From JAWLGW01 sp964569055 (lineage in GTDB: Bacteria > Planctomycetota > J058), in the NCBI GenBank assembly GCA_964569055.1, contig CAZMSZ010000250.1, positions 1 to 11,417 on the forward strand: a stretch of DNA of 11,417 nt. Direction: 5' to 3'. The position numbers were made by a program, and so were the translations under genes. Of this stretch, positions 1 through 7,767 are shown one piece after another. The notes under the pieces were generated by a model that saw only the letters and a list, made by a program, of their open reading frames with translations, was not told where the DNA came from and did no database searches. The first letter of the stretch is position 1. The number at the start of each line of letters is the position of its first letter.

Positions 1-1
1 G

Positions 2-3000
2 CCGGCCGCCCACCCGCAGCCCCGCGAGCAGGAGCGCGAGGAGCGCGAGCGGTAGGGCGTCGGTGGCGGCGCTCGCGCGGTGCGGCGCGGCCAGCGAGCA
101 CTTCGAGGAGGACGAGCCACCGGCGGACTGCGGCGTGATCGTGACGGACCCCACGTCGTCCCTGGCGTCGCCCCCGAGGGTGTCCGCCGTCAGGCCGCTG
201 GTGGAGCTCACGATCGTGGTCTCGCCGGTGTCGGCGTCCACGGTGCAGGTGAGCGTCAGGGTGGCGCTTGCCCCGTTGGCGAGGTTGCCCACGCTCCACA
301 GGCCGCTCGCGGGATCGTAGGTGCCCTGGCTGGTGGTGGCGCTCACGAACGTGACGCCGGCGGGGAGGGGGTCGCTGAGCGCGACTCCGCCGGCCGCGCC
401 GGGCCCCTTGTTGGTCACCGTCACCGTGTACACGACCGTGGCCCCTTCGAGCGGCTCGGGCTCGTCCACGGTCTTGGTCACCGCCAGGTCGGCCACCTGC
501 GGTGTGATCGCGACCGACCCCGTGTCGTCGGCGGGATCGCCCCCCAGGCCGTCCGCGGTCAGGCCGCTGGTCGCGTTGGTGATCGTCGTCCCGGCGGTCC
601 CCGCGTCCACGGTGCAGGTGAGGGTCAGCGTGGCGGCCGCGCCGTTCGCCAGCGTCCCGACGCTCCACAGCCCGCTCGGGGCGTCGTAGGTCCCCTGGCT
701 GGCGGCGACGCTCGCGAACGTCACGCCGGCCGGGAGGGCGTCGGTCAGCGCGACCGCGTCGGCCGCCGACGGCCCTTGGTTGGTCACCGTCACCGTGTAG
801 ACGACCGCCTCACCCTCCTCGGGCGTGGGCTCGTCCACGGTCTTGCTCACCGCGAGGTCGGCCAGCTGGGGCGTGATCGCGACCGACCCCGTGTCGTCGG
901 CAGGATCGCCCCCCAGGCCGTCTGCGGTCAGGCCGCTGCTCGAGTTGGTGATCGGCGTCCCGGCGGTCCCCGCGTCCACGATGCAGGTCAGGGTCAGCGT
1001 GGCGGCCGCGCCGTTCGCCAGCGTCCCGACGCTCCACAGCCCGCTCGGGGCGTCGTAGGTCCCCTGGCTGGGGGTGGCGCTCACGAACGTCACGCCGGCC
1101 GGGAGGGCGTCGGTCAACGCGACCCCGCCCGCCGCGCTCGGCCCCTGGTTGGTCACCGTCAGCGTGTACACGACCGCCTCGCCCTCTGTGGGCGTGGGCT
1201 CGTCCACGCTCTTGGTCACCGCCAGGTCCGCCAGCCGCGGCTGGATCCCGACCGAGGCCGCGTCGTCGGTGGGGTCGCCCCCCAGATCGCTCCCGGCCAA
1301 GCCGCTGGTCGTGTTCGTGATCGTGGTTCCGGCGGTGCCCGCGTCGACGGTGCACGTCAGGTCCAGGGTCGCGCTGTCGCTCGCCGCCAGCGCGCCGATG
1401 GTCCACAGCCCGGTCCCGGGGTCGTAGGCGCCGTGACTGACGCTCGTCGACACGAGCTGCACGCCCGCCGGCAGGAGGTCGGTGAGCGCCACGCCGGTCG
1501 ACGCGCTCGGCCCCTGGTTGGTCACCGTGACGGTGTAGACGATCGTGGCGCCCTCGTCCGGCGTCGGCTCGTCCACGGTCTTGGTCACCGCGAGGTCGGC
1601 CAGCGGCTCGACGTCGAGGTCGCCCGCTCCCACCGAGCCCGAGGGGGTGGTCACCACCACGGGCTGCGTCCCGGTCGGCGTGGTCGCGGCCACGGTGAAC
1701 TGGACCTCGTCGCCGGCGACGTTGCTCACGATCGCCGCCACGCCGCCCACGGTGACCGTGGCCGCGCTCAGCCCGCCGCCCTGAATCGTGACGATCGTCG
1801 CGGTGAGCGCCGCCGTCGTCGGCGCCAGCGAGTCGACGAAGGGGACGACGACGGTCGTGCCGGCGGTGATCGTGCCCAGCACGTAGTCCGTCCGGTCCGC
1901 CTCGGTCAACCCGGCGCCCTCGCGGGTCTCGAATCGGACCGTCCCCGTCCCGGCGTCGATCGTGGCGGTGTTGGCGACCTGCGCGTCGCCGGCGCTCCGG
2001 TCGGCATCGACGACGCCGTTCGCCAGCGCGTCGTTGGCGATCGCGATCAAGTCGCCGCCGTCGGTGGTCACGTCCGCCTCGATCCTCACGCTGCGCCCAG
2101 CCGAGAGGGTCAGGGTGCCCCCCGTCCCGCTGGGGTTGTCGACCGCGAGGGGCGAGCGGATCACGAGGTCGCGGCTGGCCTGGAGCGTGACGTCGGTGCC
2201 GGCCGAGAGCAGCTCCACGACCCGCGCGGTGGGCGCGGTGATCGACTGCCCGGCGGCGAGGTCGTAGGCGCTCGAGCCGAGCCGCAGGGCCACCGCGAGG
2301 CGCTGGTTGGCGAAGCTCGCCACCAGGCCCCCGTCCACCGGCGCGACCTCCAGCAGCGCCGCGAGCGCCCCCACCCCCAGGAGGCCGTTCGCGGCCGAGA
2401 CGATCCCGGTCGTGCCGCCGCTCGCGCGCCCCAGGCTGACGGCGCCCTCGTCGCTGACGCCGAAGGAGGCGCTCAGGACGGCGTAGCAGCCGTTGGCGAG
2501 GTCGCGCACCCCGCTTACACCGACCAGGTCGCCCGCTGCGGCGCCGATCAGGCTGTTGGCGAGGTCGACCGGGCCGGTGGTGCCCCCCTCGCCGTCGCCC
2601 CACGTCGCAGCGCCTGCGTCCGCGACGGCGCCCGAGTCCCACTCCGGCGAAGCGACCACGTAGTCGCCGGTGCTCAGCGCGACCACGAGCTGGCCGACCC
2701 CGTCGTCGGTCTGGCTCCCCACCAGGCTGTTCGCCGCGCTCACGGCGCCGACCGTCCCGGCCGCCCCGTCGCCCCAGGTCGCGGCCCCCGCGTTGGGCGT
2801 GGGCCCCAGGTCCCACAGGGGCGAGGCGACCACATAGTGGTCCGTGGCGAGCGCCGTCACGCCGCCCGAGCCCACCTGGTCGTTCGCCTGGGCGCCCACC
2901 AGGCTGTTGGCCGCCGAGAGGGGCCCCGTCGGCGCAGGTCCCGTCCCGCCGTGCCAGGTGACCGCGCCCGCGTTGGACGCGGCCCCCGCGTCCCAGCCCG

Positions 3001-5569
3001 GCGAAGCCACCACGTAGCTCCCGTTGCCCAGGCCGACGACGCCCTTCGACCCGATCTGATCCATGGAGGAGGAGCCGACCAGGCTGTTCGTCGCGTCGAC
3101 CTCGTCCACGGTCGCCTGGGTGCCGTCGCACCACGTGATCGCGCCGAGGTCCGTGTCGCCCCCGTCCCAGCTCGGGCTCACGACCACGTAGTGGCCGTTG
3201 GCGAGCGCGACCACCCCGCCCGAGCCGACGACGTCGCCCCCGTTCGTGCCGACGAGGCTGTTGGCCGCCGAGACCGTCCCGGCGGTAGGGGCCGAGCCGT
3301 CGGCCCAGGTGACCGCGCCGCGGCCCCCGTCCCAGATCTGCGAGGAGATCACGTAGTCGCCGCCGGTGAGCGCCACGACGCCCGCGAGGCCGATCCGGTC
3401 GCCCGGAGTGGCGCCGACCAGGCTGTTGGTCGCATCGACCGCGCCGGTCGTCGATCCGTCTCCCGCGGCCCAGGTGACGGCGCCGCGATTGCTCGCCCAG
3501 GTGTCGCTGTACACGACGTAGTTCCCGTTGGGGAGCGGGGTCACCAGCCCGACCAGGTCGAGGGTCGTGGTGCCGACGAGGCTGTTGCTGGAGCTGATCA
3601 GGCCGCTGACTCCGCCGGTGCCGCTGCCCCAGGTCACCGCGCCGACCGAGTCCGCGCTGGCGCTGCACCAGGCCTGGGACATGACCACGTAGTGGCCGTT
3701 GGCGAGCTCGACCACGCCGCTGGAGCCGGTCGCGCTGCCGGCGGTGTCGGAGGTCAGGCTGTTGGTGGCGTCGATCGTGCCGACCCTGCCGGTGCTCCCG
3801 TCGCACCAGGTCACGGCCCCTGCGTCGACGACCGCCCCGTTGTCCCAGCCGCTGCTGATCACGACGTAGTTCCCGTTGGAGAGCGCGATCACGCTCGGGT
3901 CGCCGGCCAGCCAGCCGACCTGGTCGCCGGCGGTCGAGCCGACCAGGGCGTTGGTCGAGCCGACGAAGCCGGCGCTCGCTGCCGTCCCGCTGGCCCAGGC
4001 GACCGCGCCGAGCAGCGTGTCGGTGCCGTCGCCGTACCTGGACGCGACGAGGACGTAGTTCCCGGTCGCGAGCGGGACGACCGCGGTGCCGAACGTGTCG
4101 CCGTCGTTGAAGCGCGTGAGGCTGTTGGTGGCGCTGGCCGTCCCGCTCGTCCCGATCCCGGTCGCGCCGTCGCACCAGGTCACGACGCCCGTCCCGACCG
4201 AGGTGAACGCGGTCGAGGCGAGCGGGCTCACGACCACGTAGTTGCCGTTGGTCAGCTCCACGATCTCGCGGCCCACGAAGCAGCTCGCCTTGAAGCCGAG
4301 CAGGGTCGAGATCAGGGCCCCGGTGGTGCCGTCGAACAGGTAGGCGGCGCCGGAGTCGGTGCCGAGGAAGTCGTCGAGCTCGTCCGCGACCACCACGTTG
4401 CCGTTGGGGAGCACGGTGAGGTCCTGGCCGAACACGCCGCCGGCGTCGTCGTTGGGATCGACCAGCTCGTACTGCGCGAGCAGCGCCGCGGCGTCGTCGA
4501 GGATCAGGTCCTGGGGGTCGAGCAGCACGTGCCCGCTGCCGGTCTGGCCGCCCGCGTCGATCCGCCCGCCGTAGCGCAGGCTCCCCGCGGCCGACAGCTC
4601 GACCTCGCCGCCGCGGCCGTGGAGCCCGCGCACCCCGACCTCGCCGAACAGCTCGGCGCGGCAGGTGGCACCCACCCGCACCTCGCCGCCCGCGCCCTGC
4701 AGTCCGTCGGCGGACAGGCGAGCGCCGCGGGTGACCAGCACCTCCGCCGCGCGCCAGGTCGGCCTGGGTGGCTGGGCCGACGGCGCGGGCGCCGCGGCCG
4801 AGGTGCCGACCCAGATCGCGCCGCCGCTCCCGCCGCTGGCGTCGACCGTCGCCGCGACCAGCCGCACCTCCGCGCCGCTCAGCCACACCCGCCCGCCGCG
4901 CCTGCCGGTCGCCCGGTAGCAGCCGCTGCTGAACAGGCGCTCGCTCGCCAGCACCTCGATCGGGCCGCCCTCGCCGGCGGGGTCAGCGGTCGAGATCGCC
5001 CCGGCGCGGGTGGCTATGTAGCGCTCGCACCGCAGCTCGACTCGGCCGCCCGGGCTGCGGATCGGCCCCGCGTGGAGCAGCCGCTCGGTGTGGACGCTCA
5101 CCGCCCCGCCGGCCGCGTCGACCTCGCCGACCAGCGAGAGGCGGCCAGAGCGCAGCTCTACCGCTCCTCCGCGGCTCGTCACCCGACCCGCCTGCTCGAC
5201 CTCCAGCAGCCCCTCGGCCTCCAGCGCCACCGCGCCAGCGCGGACCGAGCCGCCGATCAGGAGGTGCTCCGCGCGCAGCGTGAGCGCGGTCGCGGTGTGG
5301 AGGCGGCCGCTCACGTGCAGCGCGCCTGCGGCGCGGACCTCGCGCAGCCCGCGCAGCGCCGCAGGGGCCAGGCGCTGCTCTCCGCCGGGCCAGCGCAGCA
5401 GCAGCCCGCCCTCGTCGTCGACCGCGAGCCGCACCCGGTCGCGCTCGATCGTGAGGACGCCGCCCTCGAGGGTGACGGCGCCTTCGTCGGGGGCCCCGCG
5501 AGCGTTCGACGCGCCCAGGACGACGAGCGCAGGGAGGACGAGGGCGGCCGCGAGCGAGGCGCGCTGCAT
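2..5569 (-). CDS. Giant multi-repeat surface protein (beta-helix, 12 NGxYVV repeats, IPT-like, 4x DUF11, Cys C-terminal tail), 3' end cut by window edge
   Basis: Read on the minus strand, one frame stays open for 1856 codons from ATG 5569 to the window edge. A GGGAG ribosome site lies 5 nt upstream (5575-5579). Residues 1-26 form a signal peptide (MQRASLAAALVLPALVVLGA, then SNARGA). Residues 27 to about 360 are short Gly/Val/Leu beta-helix-like repeats ending in a haemagglutinin-type HVLLDPQDLILDD. Residues about 375-1060 hold 12 repeats of roughly 58 residues with core ALANGHYVVVSPSWD and linker AANSLVGS; from memory they resemble the DUF5650 repeat family. About 1060-1235 is again haemagglutinin-like, about 1240-1320 is IPT/TIG-like (TATIVTIQGGGLS, ATVTVGG), and 1324-1815 are four DUF11 units. 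The tail has Cys1824, a hydrophobic stretch at 1838-1851 and Arg residues. The likely role is a secreted, surface-anchored adhesin or structural protein; the ligand is unknown. The real stop is probably a few codons beyond the window. Confidence 0.93.
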   Translation of the reverse strand, partial: MQRASLAAALVLPALVVLGASNARGAPDEGAVTLEGGVLTIERDRVRLAVDDEGGLLLRWPGGEQRLAPAALRGLREVRAAGALHVSGRLHTATALTLRAEHLLIGGSVRAGAVALEAEGLLEVEQAGRVTSRGGAVELRSGRLSLVGEVDAAGGAVSVHTERLLHAGPIRSPGGRVELRCERYIATRAGAISTADPAGEGGPIEVLASERLFSSGCYRATGRRGGRVWLSGAEVRLVAATVDASGGSGGAIWVGTSAAAPAPSAQPPRPTWRAAEVLVTRGARLSADGLQGAGGEVRVGATCRAELFGEVGVRGLHGRGGEVELSAAGSLRYGGRIDAGGQTGSGHVLLDPQDLILDDAAALLAQYELVDPNDDAGGVFGQDLTVLPNGNVVVADELDDFLGTDSGAAYLFDGTTGALISTLLGFKASCFVGREIVELTNGNYVVVSPLASTAFTSVGTGVVTWCDGATGIGTSGTASATNSLTRFNDGDTFGTAVVPLATGNYVLVASRYGDGTDTLLGAVAWASGTAASAGFVGSTNALVGSTAGDQVGWLAGDPSVIALSNGNYVVISSGWDNGAVVDAGAVTWCDGSTGRVGTIDATNSLTSDTAGSATGSSGVVELANGHYVVMSQAWCSASADSVGAVTWGSGTGGVSGLISSSNSLVGTTTLDLVGLVTPLPNGNYVVYSDTWASNRGAVTWAAGDGSTTGAVDATNSLVGATPGDRIGLAGVVALTGGDYVISSQIWDGGRGAVTWADGSAPTAGTVSAANSLVGTNGGDVVGSGGVVALANGHYVVVSPSWDGGDTDLGAITWCDGTQATVDEVDATNSLVGSSSMDQIGSKGVVGLGNGSYVVASPGWDAGAASNAGAVTWHGGTGPAPTGPLSAANSLVGAQANDQVGSGGVTALATDHYVVASPLWDLGPTPNAGAATWGDGAAGTVGAVSAANSLVGSQTDDGVGQLVVALSTGDYVVASPEWDSGAVADAGAATWGDGEGGTTGPVDLANSLIGAAAGDLVGVSGVRDLANGCYAVLSASFGVSDEGAVSLGRASGGTTGIVSAANGLLGVGALAALLEVAPVDGGLVASFANQRLAVALRLGSSAYDLAAGQSITAPTARVVELLSAGTDVTLQASRDLVIRSPLAVDNPSGTGGTLTLSAGRSVRIEADVTTDGGDLIAIANDALANGVVDADRSAGDAQVANTATIDAGTGTVRFETREGAGLTEADRTDYVLGTITAGTTVVVPFVDSLAPTTAALTATIVTIQGGGLSAATVTVGGVAAIVSNVAGDEVQFTVAATTPTGTQPVVVTTPSGSVGAGDLDVEPLADLAVTKTVDEPTPDEGATIVYTVTVTNQGPSASTGVALTDLLPAGVQLVSTSVSHGAYDPGTGLWTIGALAASDSATLDLTCTVDAGTAGTTITNTTSGLAGSDLGGDPTDDAASVGIQPRLADLAVTKSVDEPTPTEGEAVVYTLTVTNQGPSAAGGVALTDALPAGVTFVSATPSQGTYDAPSGLWSVGTLANGAAATLTLTCIVDAGTAGTPITNSSSGLTADGLGGDPADDTGSVAITPQLADLAVSKTVDEPTPEEGEAVVYTVTVTNQGPSAADAVALTDALPAGVTFASVAASQGTYDAPSGLWSVGTLANGAAATLTLTCTVDAGTAGTTITNATSGLTADGLGGDPADDTGSVAITPQVADLAVTKTVDEPEPLEGATVVYTVTVTNKGPGAAGGVALSDPLPAGVTFVSATTSQGTYDPASGLWSVGNLANGASATLTLTCTVDADTGETTIVSSTSGLTADTLGGDARDDVGSVTITPQSAGGSSSSKCSLAAPHRASAATDALPLALLALLLAGLRVGGR
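125..1600 (-). repeat. Four tandem DUF11 repeats, exact 369-bp period
   Basis: Four units begin at minus-strand positions 1600, 1231, 862 and 493, each exactly 369 bp (123 codons) apart. Each starts with ADLAVTK or ADLAVSK, followed by VDEPxPxEG, then VVYTVTVTNQGPSA, LPAGVTF, GLWSVGTLANG, TLTCTVDAG and GSVAITPQ. This is the DUF11 (conserved repeat, Ig-like beta-sandwich) signature known from bacterial surface proteins. Units 2 and 3 are the most alike: 621-702 is identical by eye to 990-1071. Such arrays usually act as stalks that hold a functional head away from the cell. Confidence 0.92.
2390..4450 (-). repeat. Twelve tandem ~58-residue NGxYVVxSPxWD repeats
   Basis: Inside the giant gene I count 12 copies of a motif of the form (A/L)xNGxYVVxS, near plus-strand positions 4397, 4241, 4057, 3866, 3690, 3515, 3356, 3190, 3019, 2835, 2665 and 2488. 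Spacing is 156-191 bp, mean about 174 bp (58 codons). Between cores lie a WDxG turn, a GAVTWxDG strand and an NSLVGS linker. The pattern resembles repeats found in large bacterial haemagglutinin-like proteins (from memory DUF5650; not checked). Copy-to-copy divergence is high, so this is an old array, unlike the DUF11 units. Confidence 0.85.
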
Positions 5570-5608
5570 GAGGACTCCCGGTGTCAAGGAGCAGGGCTGG
5601 GGATCGAA

Positions 5609-5708
5609 NNNNNNNNNNNNNNNNNNNNNNNNNNNNNNNNNNNNNNNNNNNNNNNNNNNNNNNNNNNNNNNNNNNNNNNNNNNNNNNNNNNNNNNNNNNN
5701 NNNNNNNN
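5609..5708. other. Assembly gap of exactly 100 N
   Basis: One hundred consecutive N occupy these positions, the usual placeholder for a scaffold gap of unknown length. It removes the C-terminus and stop of the hydrolase to its right, and all but 39 bp of the upstream region of the giant surface gene to its left. Any frame read through it is meaningless, and operon links between the two genes cannot be inferred. Confidence 0.97.
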
Positions 5709-6932
5709 CTCGTGGTTGCCCGCGAGCAGGTACGTCTCGGGCTGGCCGAGCGCGTCGCGCAGCTTCAGGCCGCCCGCGATCGGCACCTTCTCGTCCCAGG
5801 CGCCCAGGAACAGGAGCACGCGGCGCGGGTCGACGTAGGGGGCGAGGTGGAGCGGGTCGCTCTCGAGCTCGCGCGCGAACGCCTGCGCCAGCGCGCGGGG
5901 CGAGACGCCGCGCGCGGCCCAGGCCTCGCGGTAGGCGCGCACGGTCGACTCGGTGCTCGTCGCGACGAGCGCCGGGAAGTCGCCGCCCGGCAGGATCAGC
6001 GCGGCGCGCTCCACCCGCGGCTCGACCGCGAGCAGGAGCGTGCCGAACACGCCGCCCGCCGAGACGCCCAGGAACACCACCCGCTCCACCTCGGGGCGCG
6101 CGAGCAGCGCCTCGACCGCCGCGCGCGCGGCGACCACCGCGCCGCGCAGGGCGCGCTCCACCCCGGCCGCGTCGAGCGCGGGGTCGAGGAACACGCCGTC
6201 GGGCGCGATCACCGCGGCGTGGAGCCCGCGCCCCGCGAACCGCTCGGCCATGTAGCGCGCGGCGAAGGTGGCCTGGCTGGGCGGGGTCATGAGGATCAGC
6301 GGCGCGGGGCCGCTGGCGTCGGCGGGGTACCACTCCAGCGCGCCCGCGAGGTGCTGGAGGCGGGCCGTGCGCGGGGAGGCGCCGCGGGCGGCGTCGGCCA
6401 CGAGCGCGGCCGCGAGCCGGTCCGCCTGCTCGCGGTCGAGGGGATAGCGCGCCGCGAGCGCCTCGGGCAGCGGCGCGGCCGGGCGCGCGGGCTCGGTCTG
6501 CGGGCGGTGATCGACGATCAGCCCCCAGGGCGTGAGCGGGAGGCGCGGCGGCGCGAGCGGCGCGGGGCGAGCGGGCTCGCCGGCGCGGTCGTCGGCCCAG
6601 CCGAACGCGAGCCACACCGGCCCCGCGAGCAGCGCCTGGGTGGTGTAGCCGAGCGCGAGCGAGGGGGCGGTGGCGATGTCGATCGCGGTCGGGAGGTCGA
6701 CCCACGGCGTGGCCCAGGCGAGCGCGGCCACGGGGAGGGTCGCGATCAAGAGCGGGACCGAGGCCGCCCAACCGAGGTACTTCGCCCCGACGGCCGCTTG
6801 CCGCACGGGGGCGCGCGCCTCCTCGAACGCGGGGATCCCGCCGTTGGCGCGTCCGAGCACGTGCGAGCAGCCAGGCGCGAGCAGGGCCAGCGAGAGCGCG
6901 ACGGCGGCGACGCGGCGGCGTGGACGCGGCAT
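5709..6932 (-). CDS. Alpha/beta hydrolase, predicted lipoprotein, C-terminus lost in assembly gap
   Basis: The first 408 codons are present, from ATG 6932 to the edge of the gap. Residues 1-22 look like a lipoprotein signal: basic MPRPRRR, a hydrophobic core, then LAPGC with Cys22 as the lipidation site. Two further hydrophobic stretches (about 53-75 and 87-112) precede a proline-rich linker, so the protein may also be membrane-embedded. The hydrolase domain follows from about 195: nucleophile elbow GVSAG with Ser291, acid in GAWDEKVP with Asp380, and His in AGNHE (His407), two codons before the gap. The triad supports a serine esterase, lipase or dienelactone-hydrolase-like enzyme in the cell envelope; the substrate is unknown. 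Only weak AGGG-like bases precede the start. The open frame continuing across the N stretch is an artefact: the sequence beyond it is out of frame with, and antisense to nothing in, this protein family. Confidence 0.88.
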
Positions 6933-7117
6933 GCGCTCGACCCTACCCGCGCGGCGCAGGCGCGCGAAGGAATCGAGGCGAAACGGCTCGATCAGCCCTG
7001 CTTATGGCGCTCTGCGCGGGGAGTCGCTTGGCGAGCTTGAGGTTACGTCGGCGGTGACAGGCGGTGAAACCACCCAGGGGGTCCGCGTCCCACCAGCAGC
7101 CAGCCGGAGAGAGCCCC

Positions 7118-7429
7118 ATGCCGCGCCCGATCCAGCTCCTGTTCGCCCTGCTGCTCGTGTTCGTGTTGTTCTGCCAGGGCTGCGCCAGCCACCTCGCCCG
7201 CCCCGCGCCTGCCGGCGGTGACGCCGCGCTCGCGACGGCCGCCCACGATCACGATCACGCCCAGCACGCGCATGGTCTGCAGCAGACGAGCGACGGCGGG
7301 AAGATCGCGGCCTGGTTCGCGGTCGGGTTGCTGCTCGTCGCGGTCGTCACGATCGACCTGCTGCTGCTCCCCGCCACGGTCCACGACCCGTTCCCCTGCT
7401 GCCGCGGGGTGATCTCGATCTGTCACTGA
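7118..7429 (+). CDS. Small His-rich lipoprotein-like membrane protein
   Basis: This 103-residue protein starts at ATG 7118, with GGAGAGAG (7106-7113) as ribosome site. A longer GTG-start reading from 7064 lacks this support and would put charged residues ahead of the signal. Residues 1-22 are a signal with a loose lipobox (LFCQGC, Cys22). Residues 43-52 are HDHDHAQHAH, five His and two Asp in ten residues, a plausible soft metal-binding or sensing patch. Residues 62-85 are a transmembrane segment. The short tail has a Cys pair (94-95) and ends ICH, with Cys102 and His103. I do not recognise the family. It lies divergent from the hydrolase (185 bp between starts) and convergent with the CxxC/TM gene. 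Metal handling is inference only. Confidence 0.8.
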   Translation: MPRPIQLLFALLLVFVLFCQGCASHLARPAPAGGDAALATAAHDHDHAQHAHGLQQTSDGGKIAAWFAVGLLLVAVVTIDLLLLPATVHDPFPCCRGVISICH

Positions 7430-7453
7430 GCGGCGGCGAGCGTCGCCCGCCGC
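7430..7453 (+). terminator. GC-rich hairpin directly after the small lipoprotein gene
   Basis: Immediately after the stop codon, GCGGCG-GCGA pairs with TCGC-(C)-CGCCGC around a GCG loop: a 10-bp stem with one bulged C. No T-tract follows, so this is only a candidate intrinsic terminator or 3' stabiliser. Confidence 0.35.
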
Positions 7454-7519
7454 GCCTCCTTGGACCTCGGACGTTCGGAACCACGGGCCCGGCCCTAGCT
7501 GAGCGAACGCTCGGCTGGG

Positions 7520-7541
7520 GCTGGGCTCGCCTCAGCCCAGC
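7520..7541. terminator. 8-bp hairpin at the end of the convergent minus-strand gene
   Basis: GCTGGGCT (7520-7527) and AGCCCAGC (7534-7541) are perfect inverted repeats with a 6-nt loop covering the stop codon of the CxxC/TM gene (7532-7534). Position between convergent genes suits a shared terminator, but there is no T-run on either side. Confidence 0.3.
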
Positions 7542-7699
7542 GCGAGGAGCAGCAAGCCCGCCGTGGCCACGGCCAGCGCGAGCGCGGCCAGGATGCCGAT
7601 CGCGCGACCCGGGTCGGCCGCGTCGTCGCGGGGCTCGAACCTCGGGCGCTGGCGGGAGTCGCTGGGGCGCCGGCAATGAGGGCAAGTGGGTGGGGCCAT
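7532..7699 (-). CDS. 55-residue CxxC zinc-ribbon-like protein with C-terminal membrane segment
   Basis: This minus-strand ORF runs from ATG 7699 to TGA 7532-7534 and has a strong GGAGG site (7703-7707) 3 nt before the start. It encodes MAPPTCPHCRRPSDS at the N-terminus, one CPHC knuckle (Cys6, Cys9), a charged linker with RDDAADPGR, and a single transmembrane helix at residues 34-54 that ends the protein. A full zinc ribbon needs two CxxC pairs, so metal would require dimerisation or a partner; the His in CPHC may help. It lies 68 bp downstream of the RING-like gene on the same strand and has the same plan (Cys motif first, membrane anchor last), so co-transcription is likely. No family recognised. 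The N-terminal part should be cytosolic if it behaves as a tail-anchored protein. Confidence 0.75.
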   Translation of the reverse strand: MAPPTCPHCRRPSDSRQRPRFEPRDDAADPGRAIGILAALALAVATAGLLLLALG

Positions 7700-7767
7700 G
7701 CACCTCCAGGATGCCAGGCGGCTGCGGAGCTCGCCTGCCGGGCCGCGGACCGCGCTCCCCGAACGCC

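Noticed and set aside
810..4886. Minus-strand open frame of about 1358 codons
   Set aside because: It overlaps the giant gene in another frame and reads as Arg/Gly-rich low complexity; the DUF11, IPT-like and NGxYVV motifs are all in the other frame.
5582..5587. Perfect TTGACA (-35 like) on the minus strand before the giant gene
   Set aside because: It lies only about 12 nt before the start codon, so a -10 element would fall inside the coding sequence, and none is seen there.
4983..5608. Continuation of the hydrolase frame beyond the N gap
   Set aside because: The frame is kept open only because N codons are not stops. The sequence left of the gap is coded by the giant gene from ATG 5569 in a different frame, and the gap length is unknown.
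80..6292. Plus-strand open frame of about 2070 codons antisense to the giant gene
   Set aside because: Its translation is Arg/Gly/Val/Asp-rich without domains, it has no signal or family motif, and it runs through the 100-N gap. The minus-strand frame has clear DUF11 and repeat signatures, so this is a GC-driven shadow.
7043..7426. Minus-strand ORF opposite the small lipoprotein
   Set aside because: No signal, motif or ribosome site; the plus frame has a clear signal peptide, transmembrane helix and GGAGAG site.
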